This document shows, piece by piece, positions 27,334 through 35,701 of a stretch of DNA of 64,000 bases. The number at the start of each line of letters is the position of its first letter. Positions within the stretch are counted from its first letter, which is position 1. The notes under the pieces were generated by a model. That model searched no databases, had not been told where the DNA came from, and saw only the letters and a list, made by a program, of their open reading frames with translations. Origin of the DNA: Reichenbachiella sp. GTDB taxonomy: Bacteria > Bacteroidota > Bacteroidia > Cytophagales > Cyclobacteriaceae. The stretch is taken from assembly GCF_033344935.1 (NCBI RefSeq), contig NZ_JAWPMM010000001.1:4615501-4679500 (forward strand), in the 5' to 3' direction. A program made the translations under genes and the position numbers.

Positions 27334-27570
27334 ATGGCGAACCTTCCCAAGACCCAGATGGTCACGCTTATTATCTGCAATGACTGTCAGCACGCATTTG
27401 TTACAGAAATGCCTTTGATAGAAGAGGTGCATCAAATAGTCTGTATTCACTGCGAAAGTGTAATGACGACCAACAAAGATCAATGTTGTGTCTATTGCTC
27501 TTATGGGTCTGAAAAGTACCCCAAGATGCAGCTCTGGGACATACTCAGAAGTTCTTTGGATAGTTCCTAA
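27334..27570 (+). CDS. Small Cys-rich GDCCVxC-type protein (variant motif)
   Basis: A 78-residue protein with a zinc-ribbon-like first half (IICNDCQHAF and IVCIHCESVM) and the second-half motif DQCCVYCSYGSEKYPKMQ. This is a clear relative of the GDCCVxC domain family, whose hallmark is GDCCVFCSYG followed by a CPPxQ motif. Here Gly-Asp becomes Asp-Gln and CPP becomes YPK, so the distal Cys is lost. Family members often travel with metal or mercury resistance genes, but their activity is unknown. It is preceded by an operator shared with copA. Confidence 0.7.
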   Translation: MANLPKTQMVTLIICNDCQHAFVTEMPLIEEVHQIVCIHCESVMTTNKDQCCVYCSYGSEKYPKMQLWDILRSSLDSS

Positions 27571-27578
27571 TACTTTCT

Positions 27579-27612
27579 CAAAATTTCATAAAACGTACTT
27601 AAAACATCGTAA
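27579..27612 (+). promoter_or_regulatory. Candidate operator upstream of the DUF4136 lipoprotein gene
   Basis: CAAAATTTCATAA (27579-27591) and TAAAACATCGTAA (27600-27612) are 21 bp apart. This copy begins only 8 bp after the GDCCVxC stop codon and lies 128 bp before the next ATG, a longer leader than at the other sites. Confidence 0.55.
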
Positions 27613-27740
27613 GACCTTTGGAGGTTTTAGTAGTTTTTTTGAGTAAAGGTTTTCTAATCCCAAACCTCTGGGGTATGACTGGCTTGCCTTAAGCGCAAAG
27701 CTCGGGACAGGCCGGTTTTCCCGGAGACCAATACCTAACT

Positions 27741-28346
27741 ATGACAAAATTTACCAATATATTATTAGCAGGTGCAGCGTTTCTTTTTACATCATGCAAT
27801 GTGTACCAAGATGTCCAGATCACAAAAGATAAGACTGTAGATTTCTCTCAATATGAAACCTACGCTTGGCTGCCTGATGTTGAAAACGTCAGCGAATCAG
27901 ATTACAATAACGACTTTATCCGGCAAAAAACCCGAAACTATTTCGGCCATTGCATGGCTCAGAGACAACTTGAACCTGATACCATAAACCCACAGCTTTT
28001 ATTACGAATCGAGTGGCTTAGTCATGCAAGAGCAGTGGAAGTTCCTCAAGTCAGGAATTGGCCAGACTACTACGATGCTGAGTATTACAATGCACCAACA
28101 GTTTACATCTACGATGGCAAAGTTACCGGCAGATCCGTGTGGGGTAAAGAGAATCCTGAACCTGAAGTAATACAGTATGCACATGGGGGAGCAAAATTGA
28201 CCGCAATAGACAGACTTACCAACCGCAAGGTTTGGGAGGGGGTTGCACAGGGAGATCTATATGACCCAAATATCATGTATAATCATCTGCACCCTGCCAT
28301 CCATAAACTAATGAAACGGTTTCCAATAAAAATCTCTAAAGAATAA
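27741..28346 (+). CDS. DUF4136 lipoprotein
   Basis: A 201-residue lipoprotein: signal peptide with lipobox LFTSCNVY (Cys at about 19), then the DUF4136 pattern, DVQITKDKTVDFSQYETYAWLPD and the late YAHGGAKLTAIDRLTNRKVWEGVAQG. DUF4136 proteins are small outer-membrane lipoproteins of unknown function, normally with a C-terminal region ending near a basic patch, as here (MKRFPIKISKE). It lies between the GDCCVxC gene and copB, and its own upstream region carries the 21-bp repeat, which argues for a role in copper stress. Confidence 0.8.
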   Translation: MTKFTNILLAGAAFLFTSCNVYQDVQITKDKTVDFSQYETYAWLPDVENVSESDYNNDFIRQKTRNYFGHCMAQRQLEPDTINPQLLLRIEWLSHARAVEVPQVRNWPDYYDAEYYNAPTVYIYDGKVTGRSVWGKENPEPEVIQYAHGGAKLTAIDRLTNRKVWEGVAQGDLYDPNIMYNHLHPAIHKLMKRFPIKISKE

Positions 28347-28391
28347 GTGTTAGCAAAAAATTATCAGAGAAGGAGACCAGACTCTACATTT

Positions 28392-28425
28392 CAAAATATC
28401 ATAAGTTTTAACCAAAATATCATAA
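28392..28425 (+). promoter_or_regulatory. Candidate operator upstream of copB (two identical 13-mers)
   Basis: CAAAATATCATAA occurs twice, at 28392-28404 and 28413-28425, an exact 21-bp repeat and the cleanest of the series. It ends 50 bp before the copB ATG. Confidence 0.7.
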
Positions 28426-28475
28426 AATAAGAAACATCTATTTTCTTTATATAACAGAACCTTAAAAAGACTTTA

Positions 28476-30482
28476 ATGAATCATACTCAACATACAGATC
28501 ACCAACACGAACATCACGATCATTCAGATCACCATGCACACATGATCGAAGACTTCAAAAAGCGCTTTTGGATCTCCTTAATACTTACCATACCGGTACT
28601 CATACTCTCCCCAATGATTCAGTCGTTCTTGGGCATTTTCTGGGGTTTTTCGGGCGACCGGTACGTGCTGTTTGGTTTATCCTCGGTTGCCTTTTTTTAT
28701 GGGGGATGGCCTTTCCTAAAGGGATTGTATGAAGAGCTGAAAGACAAAAACCCTGGTATGATGACTCTGATAGCTGTGGCAATTGGAGTCGCTTATTTCT
28801 ACAGTTCTGCGGTGGTATTTGGATTGGAGGGCAAGATGTTTTTCTGGGAACTGGTTACCCTAATTGATATCATGCTTTTAGGGCATTGGATCGAAATGAA
28901 ATCCGTGATGGGTGCGTCAAGAGCCTTAGAGCTATTGGTGAATATGATGCCCTCTGAAGCACATCTGGTTGATGGCGATAGTACGAGGGACATTGCTCTG
29001 AAAGAAGTAAAGCCAGGAGATCTCCTCTTGGTAAAACCAGGAGAAAAAATCCCGGCAGATGCCGTCGTTACTGAAGGCGAGAGCCATGTCAACGAATCCA
29101 TGCTCACCGGAGAATCAGTCCCCGTAAAGAAAGGTATGGATGATAAGGTAATCGGAGGGTCGATAAACGGCAATAGCTCCATTACCATCAAAGTATCGCA
29201 TACCGGAGAAGAAAGCTATTTGAACAAAGTCATTACCTTGGTTCAGGAAGCTCAAAAAACCAAATCCAAAACTCAGAATCTCGCTAACAGAGCTGCAAAA
29301 TGGCTTACCTACATTGCACTCTCCGTAGGATTTGCAACATTGGCCGTGTGGCTGATTCTGGGTTACGACTTTGTTTTTGCACTTGAGCGAATGGTGACCG
29401 TGATGGTAATTTCGTGTCCACATGCGCTAGGTCTGGCCGTTCCATTAGTAGTGGCTATTTCTACCTCATTGTCTGCCCAAAACGGACTATTAATTCGAAA
29501 TAGAACAGCATTTGAGAATTCTCGGAAAATTTCAACACTCGTTTTCGATAAAACTGGAACCCTAACAAAAGGGGAATTTGGGGTTACTCGTTTTCATTCT
29601 TTCATTCATGAATTTAATGATGAAGAGCTTCTGCTTTGGGCGGCAACACTTGAGCAAAACTCTGAACACCCTATTGCAGAAGGAATTGTGAAGAAAGCTG
29701 CCGGTCTTTCAAAGGCAATTCCAAAAGCGCTGGATTTCAAGGCAATTACAGGGAAAGGGATACAAGCAAATGTGCATAACAAAAAAGTGATGGTTGTGAG
29801 CCCAAGATACCTTCGGGATGAAAGCATTGAAGCGCCTGAAGAAGCGGTTGGGAATGCTGCAGAAACGGTTGTATTTGTACTAATTGATGGGAAGCTGTCA
29901 GGGTTCATTGCATTGGCCGATGAGGTGCGCCCAGAAAGTAAAACGGCGATAAAGCTGTTTCAGGACGAAGGGATCAAGGTAATGATGGCTACTGGAGACA
30001 ATGAAAAAGTTGCCAAATCTGTAAGTGAGCATTTGGGACTGGATGGCTACTATGCCGAGGTGCTGCCACATCAAAAGGTGGAGATTGTCAAGAAACTACA
30101 GGAACAAGACCAGTTTGTGGCCATGACTGGTGACGGTGTAAATGACGCACCTGCTCTGGCACAAGCCGATGTGGGTATAGCGGTAGGTTCCGGTACTGAT
30201 ATAGCGGCTGAAACAGCAGACATTATTTTAGTTAATAGTAATCCAAAGGATATAGCCAATCTGATATTTTTTGGAAAAGCCACTTATCAAAAAATGATTC
30301 AAAACCTGGCATGGGCGACAGGTTATAATGCCATCGCCATTCCACTAGCCGCAGGAGTACTATATGGTGTTGGGTTTATACTAAGCCCTGCTGTGGGTGC
30401 AGTGTTCATGAGTTTAAGTACGGTTATTGTAGCAATCAACGCTCAATTACTGAAGAAGAAGGTAATGGCCGATACGAAATGA
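28476..30482 (+). CDS. copB: Copper P1B-3-type ATPase CopB
   Basis: This 668-residue pump has the P1B-3 hallmark CPH in TM6 (MVISCPHALGLAVPLVV) instead of CPC, and a His-rich N-terminus (HTQHTDHQHEHHDHSDHH) in place of an HMA domain. Phosphorylation (LVFDKTGTLTKGEFGV), actuator (ESMLTGESVPV) and hinge (TGDGVNDAPALAQADVGIA) motifs are intact. P1B-3 pumps export copper, with a preference for Cu(II) reported in some. It has its own operator and overlaps the following secreted protein by 4 bp. Together with CopA it gives two parallel copper exporters. Confidence 0.94.
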   Translation: MNHTQHTDHQHEHHDHSDHHAHMIEDFKKRFWISLILTIPVLILSPMIQSFLGIFWGFSGDRYVLFGLSSVAFFYGGWPFLKGLYEELKDKNPGMMTLIAVAIGVAYFYSSAVVFGLEGKMFFWELVTLIDIMLLGHWIEMKSVMGASRALELLVNMMPSEAHLVDGDSTRDIALKEVKPGDLLLVKPGEKIPADAVVTEGESHVNESMLTGESVPVKKGMDDKVIGGSINGNSSITIKVSHTGEESYLNKVITLVQEAQKTKSKTQNLANRAAKWLTYIALSVGFATLAVWLILGYDFVFALERMVTVMVISCPHALGLAVPLVVAISTSLSAQNGLLIRNRTAFENSRKISTLVFDKTGTLTKGEFGVTRFHSFIHEFNDEELLLWAATLEQNSEHPIAEGIVKKAAGLSKAIPKALDFKAITGKGIQANVHNKKVMVVSPRYLRDESIEAPEEAVGNAAETVVFVLIDGKLSGFIALADEVRPESKTAIKLFQDEGIKVMMATGDNEKVAKSVSEHLGLDGYYAEVLPHQKVEIVKKLQEQDQFVAMTGDGVNDAPALAQADVGIAVGSGTDIAAETADIILVNSNPKDIANLIFFGKATYQKMIQNLAWATGYNAIAIPLAAGVLYGVGFILSPAVGAVFMSLSTVIVAINAQLLKKKVMADTK

Positions 30483-31075
30483 AGATTCAAAATTTTAATG
30501 CTATGATAAAGCTAATCAAGACAATAATTTTTACAATTCTCATGGCAATTGGTCAAGCGGGAATGTCCCAATCTGTAACGAGTGGTATTTATATGACCTT
30601 TGAGGATTATTTGAATGGTGAGATGGAGTATGCAATTAACTGCTCTGAAGAATCGCACAAGATCCGTCCTCATGGCACATGGAAGGGAGACAAGTTTATC
30701 GTGGTTCACCGTGGTGAAAAATTCACTCATGATCGGTCTGAAATTTTCGGGTATAGGGGTTGTGATGGGAAAGACTGGAGGGTTCACGGAAAGGATGATT
30801 ATCAAATAGCCGAGTCAAGATCTATAATCATCTATAAAAAGGATGAAGAGGAGCTCCATTTTGATGACGGGCCCATACCTCCAACTTATTACTTCTCGGT
30901 AAACAATGGTCATATTCTTAGACTTACGAAAATGAACCTTAAGAAAGCATTTGCTGATGACCATGATTTACATGACAAACTGGATGAAACTTTCATTGGC
31001 GAAGACCTGACCTCATACGACAAATACCACAAAATGTACAAGGTAAACCGAGTATTGGCAATCACCGGTAATTAG
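30479..31075 (+). CDS. Secreted hypothetical protein after copB
   Basis: A 198-residue protein I cannot assign to a named family. It has a signal peptide (the real start may be ATG at 30503, MIKLIKTIIFTILMAIGQ) with a cleavage site near AGMSQS. The mature part is compact and beta-rich, with Trp/Gly positions in SHKIRPHGTWKGDKFIVV and CDGKDWRVHGKDDY. It overlaps copB by 4 bp (ATGA), so it is part of the copB transcript and probably acts in the periplasm or outer membrane in copper stress. Confidence 0.65.
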   Translation: MKIQNFNAMIKLIKTIIFTILMAIGQAGMSQSVTSGIYMTFEDYLNGEMEYAINCSEESHKIRPHGTWKGDKFIVVHRGEKFTHDRSEIFGYRGCDGKDWRVHGKDDYQIAESRSIIIYKKDEEELHFDDGPIPPTYYFSVNNGHILRLTKMNLKKAFADDHDLHDKLDETFIGEDLTSYDKYHKMYKVNRVLAITGN

Positions 31076-31082
31076 CTAATCA

Positions 31083-32222
31083 ATGGACATTGATATAGAG
31101 ATGAACAAAAAAATATTGGTCGTAGGTGGCTATGGTGATGTAGGAAGCAGAATCTGCCTGATCCTGGCCAAGTATTATCCAGGAAGTGTAGTGGCAGCTG
31201 GTAGAAGCCTAGGCAAAGCTGAAAAATTCAGTATAAGAACATCAGGCAAAGTGCTGCCTCGTCAGCTGGACCTTTCAAAAGATTGGGCTAATCATGAATT
31301 AAATGATGTGGGAATGGTGATAATGTCTTTAGATCTTCTGTCTCCAGAATTTGCAAAACACTGCCTAAAATCAGGGATTAATTACATAGATATTACTGCC
31401 TCCCAGGTGCTTATCAATAATTTAGATGGGTTAAAAGGTCAGGCAAAGGAAAATAACGCTAGCGGAATTATCAGTGTGGGTCTTGATCCAGGAATATCCA
31501 ATCTGTTAGTAAAGCAATGTAGTAGGGAAATGGATTACCCGGAAAAAGCAGAAATCAACCTGCTATTTGGATTAGGAGAAGATCATGGTGATGGTTCAAT
31601 AGAATGGATCCTCAATAACCTACAAAATGACTTTGAATTAAATCTCCGCGGATCCACTATACTGGTACTAAGTTTTCAAGATGGTAAAAGTGTAATCTTT
31701 CCTCGGGAGTTGGGTAAACGCACCGCATATGCATTTAATTTTTCTGACCAACATGTACTAAAGAAAACCCTGGGCATCCCTGAAGTTCGAACAAGAATGT
31801 GTTTTGAGAGTAAAGTCACCACTTGGTTAGTGGCTGCACTTGCACAGATCAGATTTTTCAAATTGTTGAAATATTCTATAATAAAAAGTTCGTTTAAGTT
31901 CCTCCTGAAAAACCTGAAATTGGGTTCGGATGTGTATTCGATTAAAGTAACTGTTCGGGGAGTGAAAAATGGCAAGGAAGTTTTTAGTCATGGGGCAATC
32001 CAAGGTAATGGTGAGGCTCAGATTACTGCAGAGGTGGCAACACTTGTAGCAAGAAGACTTCTTGAGTTAAAACCCAATCCAGGAGTGTACCATATTGAAG
32101 AGCTTTTCGAACCAAAAGACATTCTGAAGCATATCAAAGGTGCCAGGCTATTTGATGAAAGTAATGATGTTCAAATTGAAAATACAAAACAACAACTTTT
32201 AATACACCTAAATGAAAATTAG
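31083..32222 (+). CDS. Saccharopine dehydrogenase-like NAD(P)-binding protein
   Basis: A 379-residue protein (the start may be ATG at 31101, MNKKILVVGGYGDVG). The N-terminal Rossmann fold shows ILVVGGYGDVGSRICLIL with the GxGxxG-type loop, then VAAGRSLGKAEKF. The central GIISVGLDPGISNLLVK is the saccharopine-dehydrogenase/homospermidine-synthase-type substrate loop. The enzyme's substrate is unknown, and lysine metabolism is not implied. Its position between copB and a broken lipoprotein gene, 7 bp after the secreted protein, is unusual for a metabolic enzyme and suggests an operon passenger or a stress role. Confidence 0.75.
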   Translation: MDIDIEMNKKILVVGGYGDVGSRICLILAKYYPGSVVAAGRSLGKAEKFSIRTSGKVLPRQLDLSKDWANHELNDVGMVIMSLDLLSPEFAKHCLKSGINYIDITASQVLINNLDGLKGQAKENNASGIISVGLDPGISNLLVKQCSREMDYPEKAEINLLFGLGEDHGDGSIEWILNNLQNDFELNLRGSTILVLSFQDGKSVIFPRELGKRTAYAFNFSDQHVLKKTLGIPEVRTRMCFESKVTTWLVAALAQIRFFKLLKYSIIKSSFKFLLKNLKLGSDVYSIKVTVRGVKNGKEVFSHGAIQGNGEAQITAEVATLVARRLLELKPNPGVYHIEELFEPKDILKHIKGARLFDESNDVQIENTKQQLLIHLNEN

Positions 32223-32652
32223 CACACTATACTTATTGACTATCGCCTTTCTGATTAGTTGTAATCAGAAAGAAAGCAACTCACCTGGCTCTGAAGAGGT
32301 AATATCCATTGTTGAGAAAGCAATCAATGACCGACAACTCATCAATCTCAATCCCTAATTTTCAAAAGATGCCAAAATTTATGAGCAAGGATCTATAGAT
32401 GAGTCTTGGGAACATTATAGAGACGGTCACCTAGGCTATGAAATTGAAGCTTTTGAGTCTTTCTATATGAACTTTGAAATAAACGAAACCTTCAACAAAG
32501 ATGCTATGGCTCTTGTCAGGGGGTTCTATAATCTCTCTGCAATTATGGATGGTGATTCCATCTCATCAAGAGGCTTGGTCACATTTGCGATGATATCGGA
32601 AAATTCAAACTGGAAGATTGTCCATTTACAATTCTCACGAAGTTGCAGATAA
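32212..32652 (+). pseudogene. Lipoprotein with SnoaL/NTF2-like domain, interrupted by an in-frame TAA
   Basis: The frame opens at ATG 32212 with a lipoprotein signal (LLTIAFLISCNQKES). It meets a TAA at 32356 (codon 49), and then continues in the same frame for another 98 codons without further stops. The downstream part (SWEHYRDGHLGYEIEAF, then NWKIVHLQFSRSC) resembles SnoaL-like/DUF4440 proteins, which end in a WKIVHxHxS motif. Because phase is kept, one nucleotide substitution accounts for the break. The start overlaps the preceding gene by 11 bp. Either a recent pseudogene or a sequence error; a short 48-residue product is also possible. Confidence 0.7.
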
Positions 32653-32724
32653 TTTGGAAAGGCTCACAAGCTTCGGTTTAAATAATGTAAGAAATTTTAT
32701 CAATAACTAAATGAATAAATACCT

Positions 32725-33360
32725 ATGAAGAAAGTATTCTACACTGCGATTATTATGGCTTTTATAATGTCATCATGCACAAGTAAAAGTTCGCAATCCA
32801 ACGAGGATGATCATGGAAATGATCACGAACACCCCACCGAAGAAGCATCCAAGGAACATGAAGGTCACTCCATGGAGAAGGAGACAGCTACTGAATCTGG
32901 GAGTAATGCTAAGAGCCCGCACACGAGTGCGATGGCAATGGTGGAAGGGGCACATGTACATATTGATTACTCATCACCGCGAGTAAGAGGTCGTGTGGTT
33001 TTCGGAGGATTGGTAGCTTATGATGAAGTTTGGGTGTCTGGGGCACATAGAGCCACCTGGCTAGATACTAACAAAGAACTTCTTATAAATGGAGTGGTAC
33101 TACCTAAAGGTAAGTACGGTCTCTTCACTATACCTGGAAAAGAAAAATGGACAATCATACTGAACAAAAACTGGGATCAACATGGAGCTGATGAGTACTC
33201 GATTGATGACGATGTAATGAGATTCATTGTAGCACCCGAGGAACTTCCAGAAACAAAGGAAGAACTGACTTATACTGTGACCAGAGCAGATAATGGTGGA
33301 GACATCTCACTTGAGTGGGAAAAAGTCCGAGTGAGTTTTGATTTTAAAGTGAATGACTAA
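32725..33360 (+). CDS. DUF2911 lipoprotein with His-rich linker
   Basis: A 211-residue lipoprotein (lipobox MSSCTSK, Cys at about residue 18). A low-complexity His/Glu stretch follows (DDHGNDHEHPTEEASKEHEG), which could bind metal. The C-terminal domain is DUF2911: IDYSSPRVRGRVVFGGLVAYDEVW, LLINGVVLPKGKYGLFTIPGKEKW and IILNKNWDQHGADEYS. The family is frequent in Bacteroidota and of unknown function. It is the last gene of the copB group, downstream of the broken SnoaL-like gene. Confidence 0.82.
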   Translation: MKKVFYTAIIMAFIMSSCTSKSSQSNEDDHGNDHEHPTEEASKEHEGHSMEKETATESGSNAKSPHTSAMAMVEGAHVHIDYSSPRVRGRVVFGGLVAYDEVWVSGAHRATWLDTNKELLINGVVLPKGKYGLFTIPGKEKWTIILNKNWDQHGADEYSIDDDVMRFIVAPEELPETKEELTYTVTRADNGGDISLEWEKVRVSFDFKVND

Positions 33361-33703
33361 TTAAGATAAAAGTTATTACTCTACTAATTTTTGGGTTAAG
33401 ATCAATAGATGGTATGTTAAATGAAAATTAGGGTCAATAGTCACGATTTAAAATTGACATTATAGCCATTGCAGTCGTGTTTTACTCATGATTTTTCTTG
33501 AGAAATAGGCTTCAAGCACTCTATACATGGCTTGAGTATGACAATTGGGTTATAAACCCTTTATCTGGAAGATGCCACTCTACTTCTTCAGCTACCATTC
33601 CATTGCATCGTAAATGAGCTGAATCATCAAAGTTGTCATCTTTTGTACAAAAAAAGGTCTGCTGTTTCCAGCAGACCTCACTCTTACTTCTACTCAAACC
33701 TAA
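33361..33703. other. Gene-free intergenic region (343 bp)
   Basis: No convincing gene. It separates the plus-strand copB group from the minus-strand porin/cytochrome block. Its right end carries the porin terminator (33649-33678). A stretch of about 40 open codons on the minus strand ending at 33521 has no start codon and was not called. Confidence 0.7.
33649..33678 (-). terminator. Rho-independent terminator after the 33.7-kb porin gene
   Basis: A perfect 10-bp stem, AGGTCTGCTG (33655-33664) with CAGCAGACCT (33669-33678), encloses a 4-nt loop. Seven As at 33649-33655 become the U tract on the minus strand. It ends the YceI-porin transcript. Confidence 0.9.
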
Positions 33704-34969
33704 CTAAAAACTAATTGCTGCCTCAATCACAATACCATTGAATTCTGCTCCCTGAAACTTTGAGCCATTAAATCCATCGCCATCATATTTAGAAGTCACA
33801 TATTCAATTTTGGTCAGTACATTATTGGTCATGAACCACCCGCCTCCAATGTTTAGTCTACTAATATCCATGGAAGGTGTAGCATCCGAAGATTCACCAT
33901 TCACGCTGTTATATCGGCCACCTAGATATAACTGCTCCGAACTACCAAAACGGTAGATGACTTCTGCTCCAAGTTGAGTATACCCGCCCCCAATAGCATC
34001 GTCACCATTGTTGGCCACCTCAAGTACTCCAAAAAATTCTAAACCCTGAAATTTGACAAAAGGGTTAATCTGAAAAGCTGTCTGATAACCAAAGCCTGGA
34101 TTAAATCGAGGCAGAAATGCACTTACTCGAGAATCATTAATTCCTTCCAATACACTGTAGTAACGCGCCCCTGCCCGGTCACCATTATATAGGTAGTCAC
34201 GTGTACTTTTACTAGAGCTGCTATAAATGGAACCAGTTAATCTAAGTCGCAGATCATCGTTAACCTGATTGTCATATCCTAACTTGGCAAAAAATGCAAT
34301 GCCATCATCACCAGAAATGGGTTCTTGATTCAGTCTGCCGTTACTGACACCTATAACGCCTAAAAAACCAGATTTTTGAAGTGTTAATTCTGCAAATGGC
34401 TCTGTGGTAAAAGCGTCCATAATGTAGTTTCCAACAAAAGGATTAAATATAGCTCGTGCATTGTCAGACCTTCTAAAATGTGTGTCACCATAGTTGATTT
34501 CATCCATACCAAATTTCAAAGTGGCTATTTCCATAAATCCACTTAAAAGTCCTTCTTGAATAAAATCAAGTTTGTCTACTTGTAGATAACCGCCTTTCAC
34601 CCATCCTTCATTGTGGTTTCTAGAGGACAAGTAATTTCTTAAGTGCATTCTCAATCCATCTGCAAGTTGAACGTCCAGATTCAAATTTGCTGAGGGGAGG
34701 TTGAAATTAGATGAAAGGTCTACTAAAGTGTCTCCTACCAGATCATTTGATTGAGAAAGTCCCTGAAATTGAAGGGCAAAATCACCCCCAATACGTACTC
34801 TCAATCCTTCAAACTTAACCGTGTCATCCTTGGCCGTTTCAAAAGTGTTAAGTCCTTGCTTGTCATTCGGTCTGAAAAAACCAATGGAAGGTTGTTGTGC
34901 ATACACTGATCCAGTTGCTAGTAGCGAAAAGACCAGTATCCATATATGCTTGGTTTTACTTGTTTTCAT
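33704..34969 (-). CDS. Outer-membrane porin (phosphate-selective porin/OprO-like beta barrel)
   Basis: A 421-residue protein with a signal peptide (ending SVYAQQPS) and alternating beta-strand pattern. Barrel-like segments include FEGLRVRIGGDFALQFQG, LDVQLADGLRMHLRNYLSS, LKFGMDEINYGDTHFRRSDN and GGWFMTNNVLTKIEYVTSKY, and it ends in Phe (EAAISF), the usual C-terminal residue for barrel assembly. It belongs with OprO/OprP-like porins; the solute is not readable. It follows YceI by 18 bp and is followed by a terminator, so the two form an operon. Confidence 0.8.
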   Translation of the reverse strand: MKTSKTKHIWILVFSLLATGSVYAQQPSIGFFRPNDKQGLNTFETAKDDTVKFEGLRVRIGGDFALQFQGLSQSNDLVGDTLVDLSSNFNLPSANLNLDVQLADGLRMHLRNYLSSRNHNEGWVKGGYLQVDKLDFIQEGLLSGFMEIATLKFGMDEINYGDTHFRRSDNARAIFNPFVGNYIMDAFTTEPFAELTLQKSGFLGVIGVSNGRLNQEPISGDDGIAFFAKLGYDNQVNDDLRLRLTGSIYSSSSKSTRDYLYNGDRAGARYYSVLEGINDSRVSAFLPRFNPGFGYQTAFQINPFVKFQGLEFFGVLEVANNGDDAIGGGYTQLGAEVIYRFGSSEQLYLGGRYNSVNGESSDATPSMDISRLNIGGGWFMTNNVLTKIEYVTSKYDGDGFNGSKFQGAEFNGIVIEAAISF

Positions 34970-34987
34970 AGTTAATTTATTTTGTGT

Positions 34988-35551
34988 TTAAAGATTGAAT
35001 TCTAACGTTATATTGTATGATATGGTGATTTCATCACCGGTTTTCAATGTGCCTAACATGGCTGTGGGGGGCTCAATATTGAAGTCCGACATCTTGAAGG
35101 AAACCGAACCTTTGAAAGTCATGAGCCTGCTTGTATTTTCTTTGTTGTATACCGCCCTGACAGGGACACTCCGCTCTTCTCCAGCAACTTTCAACTTGCC
35201 ATCGGAGGCGATCACTTCACTATTGTTGTAGTCAAACACTTCTACTTCATAGCTTATGGTTGGAAAGTCCTTATATTTAAGAGCAGAATAGGTTTTATTA
35301 TCCATGATGTCTTTCCCGCTTTTGATCGACTTCACCGGAACGTTTAGTCTTAGGTGGCCTAAAATGAGGGAATCAGCATCTTCCACATGTAATTCAACAT
35401 TCATTTGATCTACCAAAACGTCAGACTTCCAGTCATGCAAAGAGGATGTGCCTTTTAAGGTCATGCTGCTTTTATCTGCATGAAAACGGGCCTGTGAAAA
35501 GGCGGTATTGGCAAATAGTAGCAGGAAGGTTATCCTTAGAAATGTTTTCAT
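34988..35551 (-). CDS. YceI-family periplasmic lipid-binding protein
   Basis: A 187-residue protein with a signal peptide (LLFANTAFSQARF). The YceI/lipocalin-like barrel is seen in HADKSSMTLKGTSSLHDWKS, PVKSIKSGKDIMDNKTYSALKYKDFPTI, the DGKLKVAGEERSVPVRA strand pair and the C-terminal LKTGDEITISYNITLEF. YceI proteins bind isoprenoid or amide lipids in the periplasm. A 21-bp-spaced repeat lies 80 bp upstream, and the porin follows by 18 bp. A more distant YceI-like protein is at 39.8 kb. Confidence 0.85.
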   Translation of the reverse strand: MKTFLRITFLLLFANTAFSQARFHADKSSMTLKGTSSLHDWKSDVLVDQMNVELHVEDADSLILGHLRLNVPVKSIKSGKDIMDNKTYSALKYKDFPTISYEVEVFDYNNSEVIASDGKLKVAGEERSVPVRAVYNKENTSRLMTFKGSVSFKMSDFNIEPPTAMLGTLKTGDEITISYNITLEFNL

Positions 35552-35631
35552 ATCACCACTTTTTAATTGTCCATCAGATCACTTGATTCTGATATCATGA
35601 GTGAAGATACGAGCGAGTCAGGGTGTAGTAT

Positions 35632-35665
35632 TTATCAAATTTTGGGTGATCTTTACCGAATTTTG
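35632..35665 (-). promoter_or_regulatory. Candidate class 2 operator upstream of the YceI-porin operon
   Basis: Gene-orientation 13-mers CAAAATTCGGTAA (35653-35665) and CAAAATTTGATAA (35632-35644) are exactly 21 bp apart. They share CAAAATT with the copper-type sites but end in GGTAA/GATAA rather than TCRTAA. Confidence 0.6.
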
Positions 35666-35701
35666 AAAAATGATTTAAGTCATGTCAAAAAATGAGATGC
35701 G

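Noticed and set aside
33521-33650. About 40 open codons on the minus strand between the DUF2911 and porin genes
   Set aside because: No start codon, and the upstream end runs into the porin terminator hairpin.
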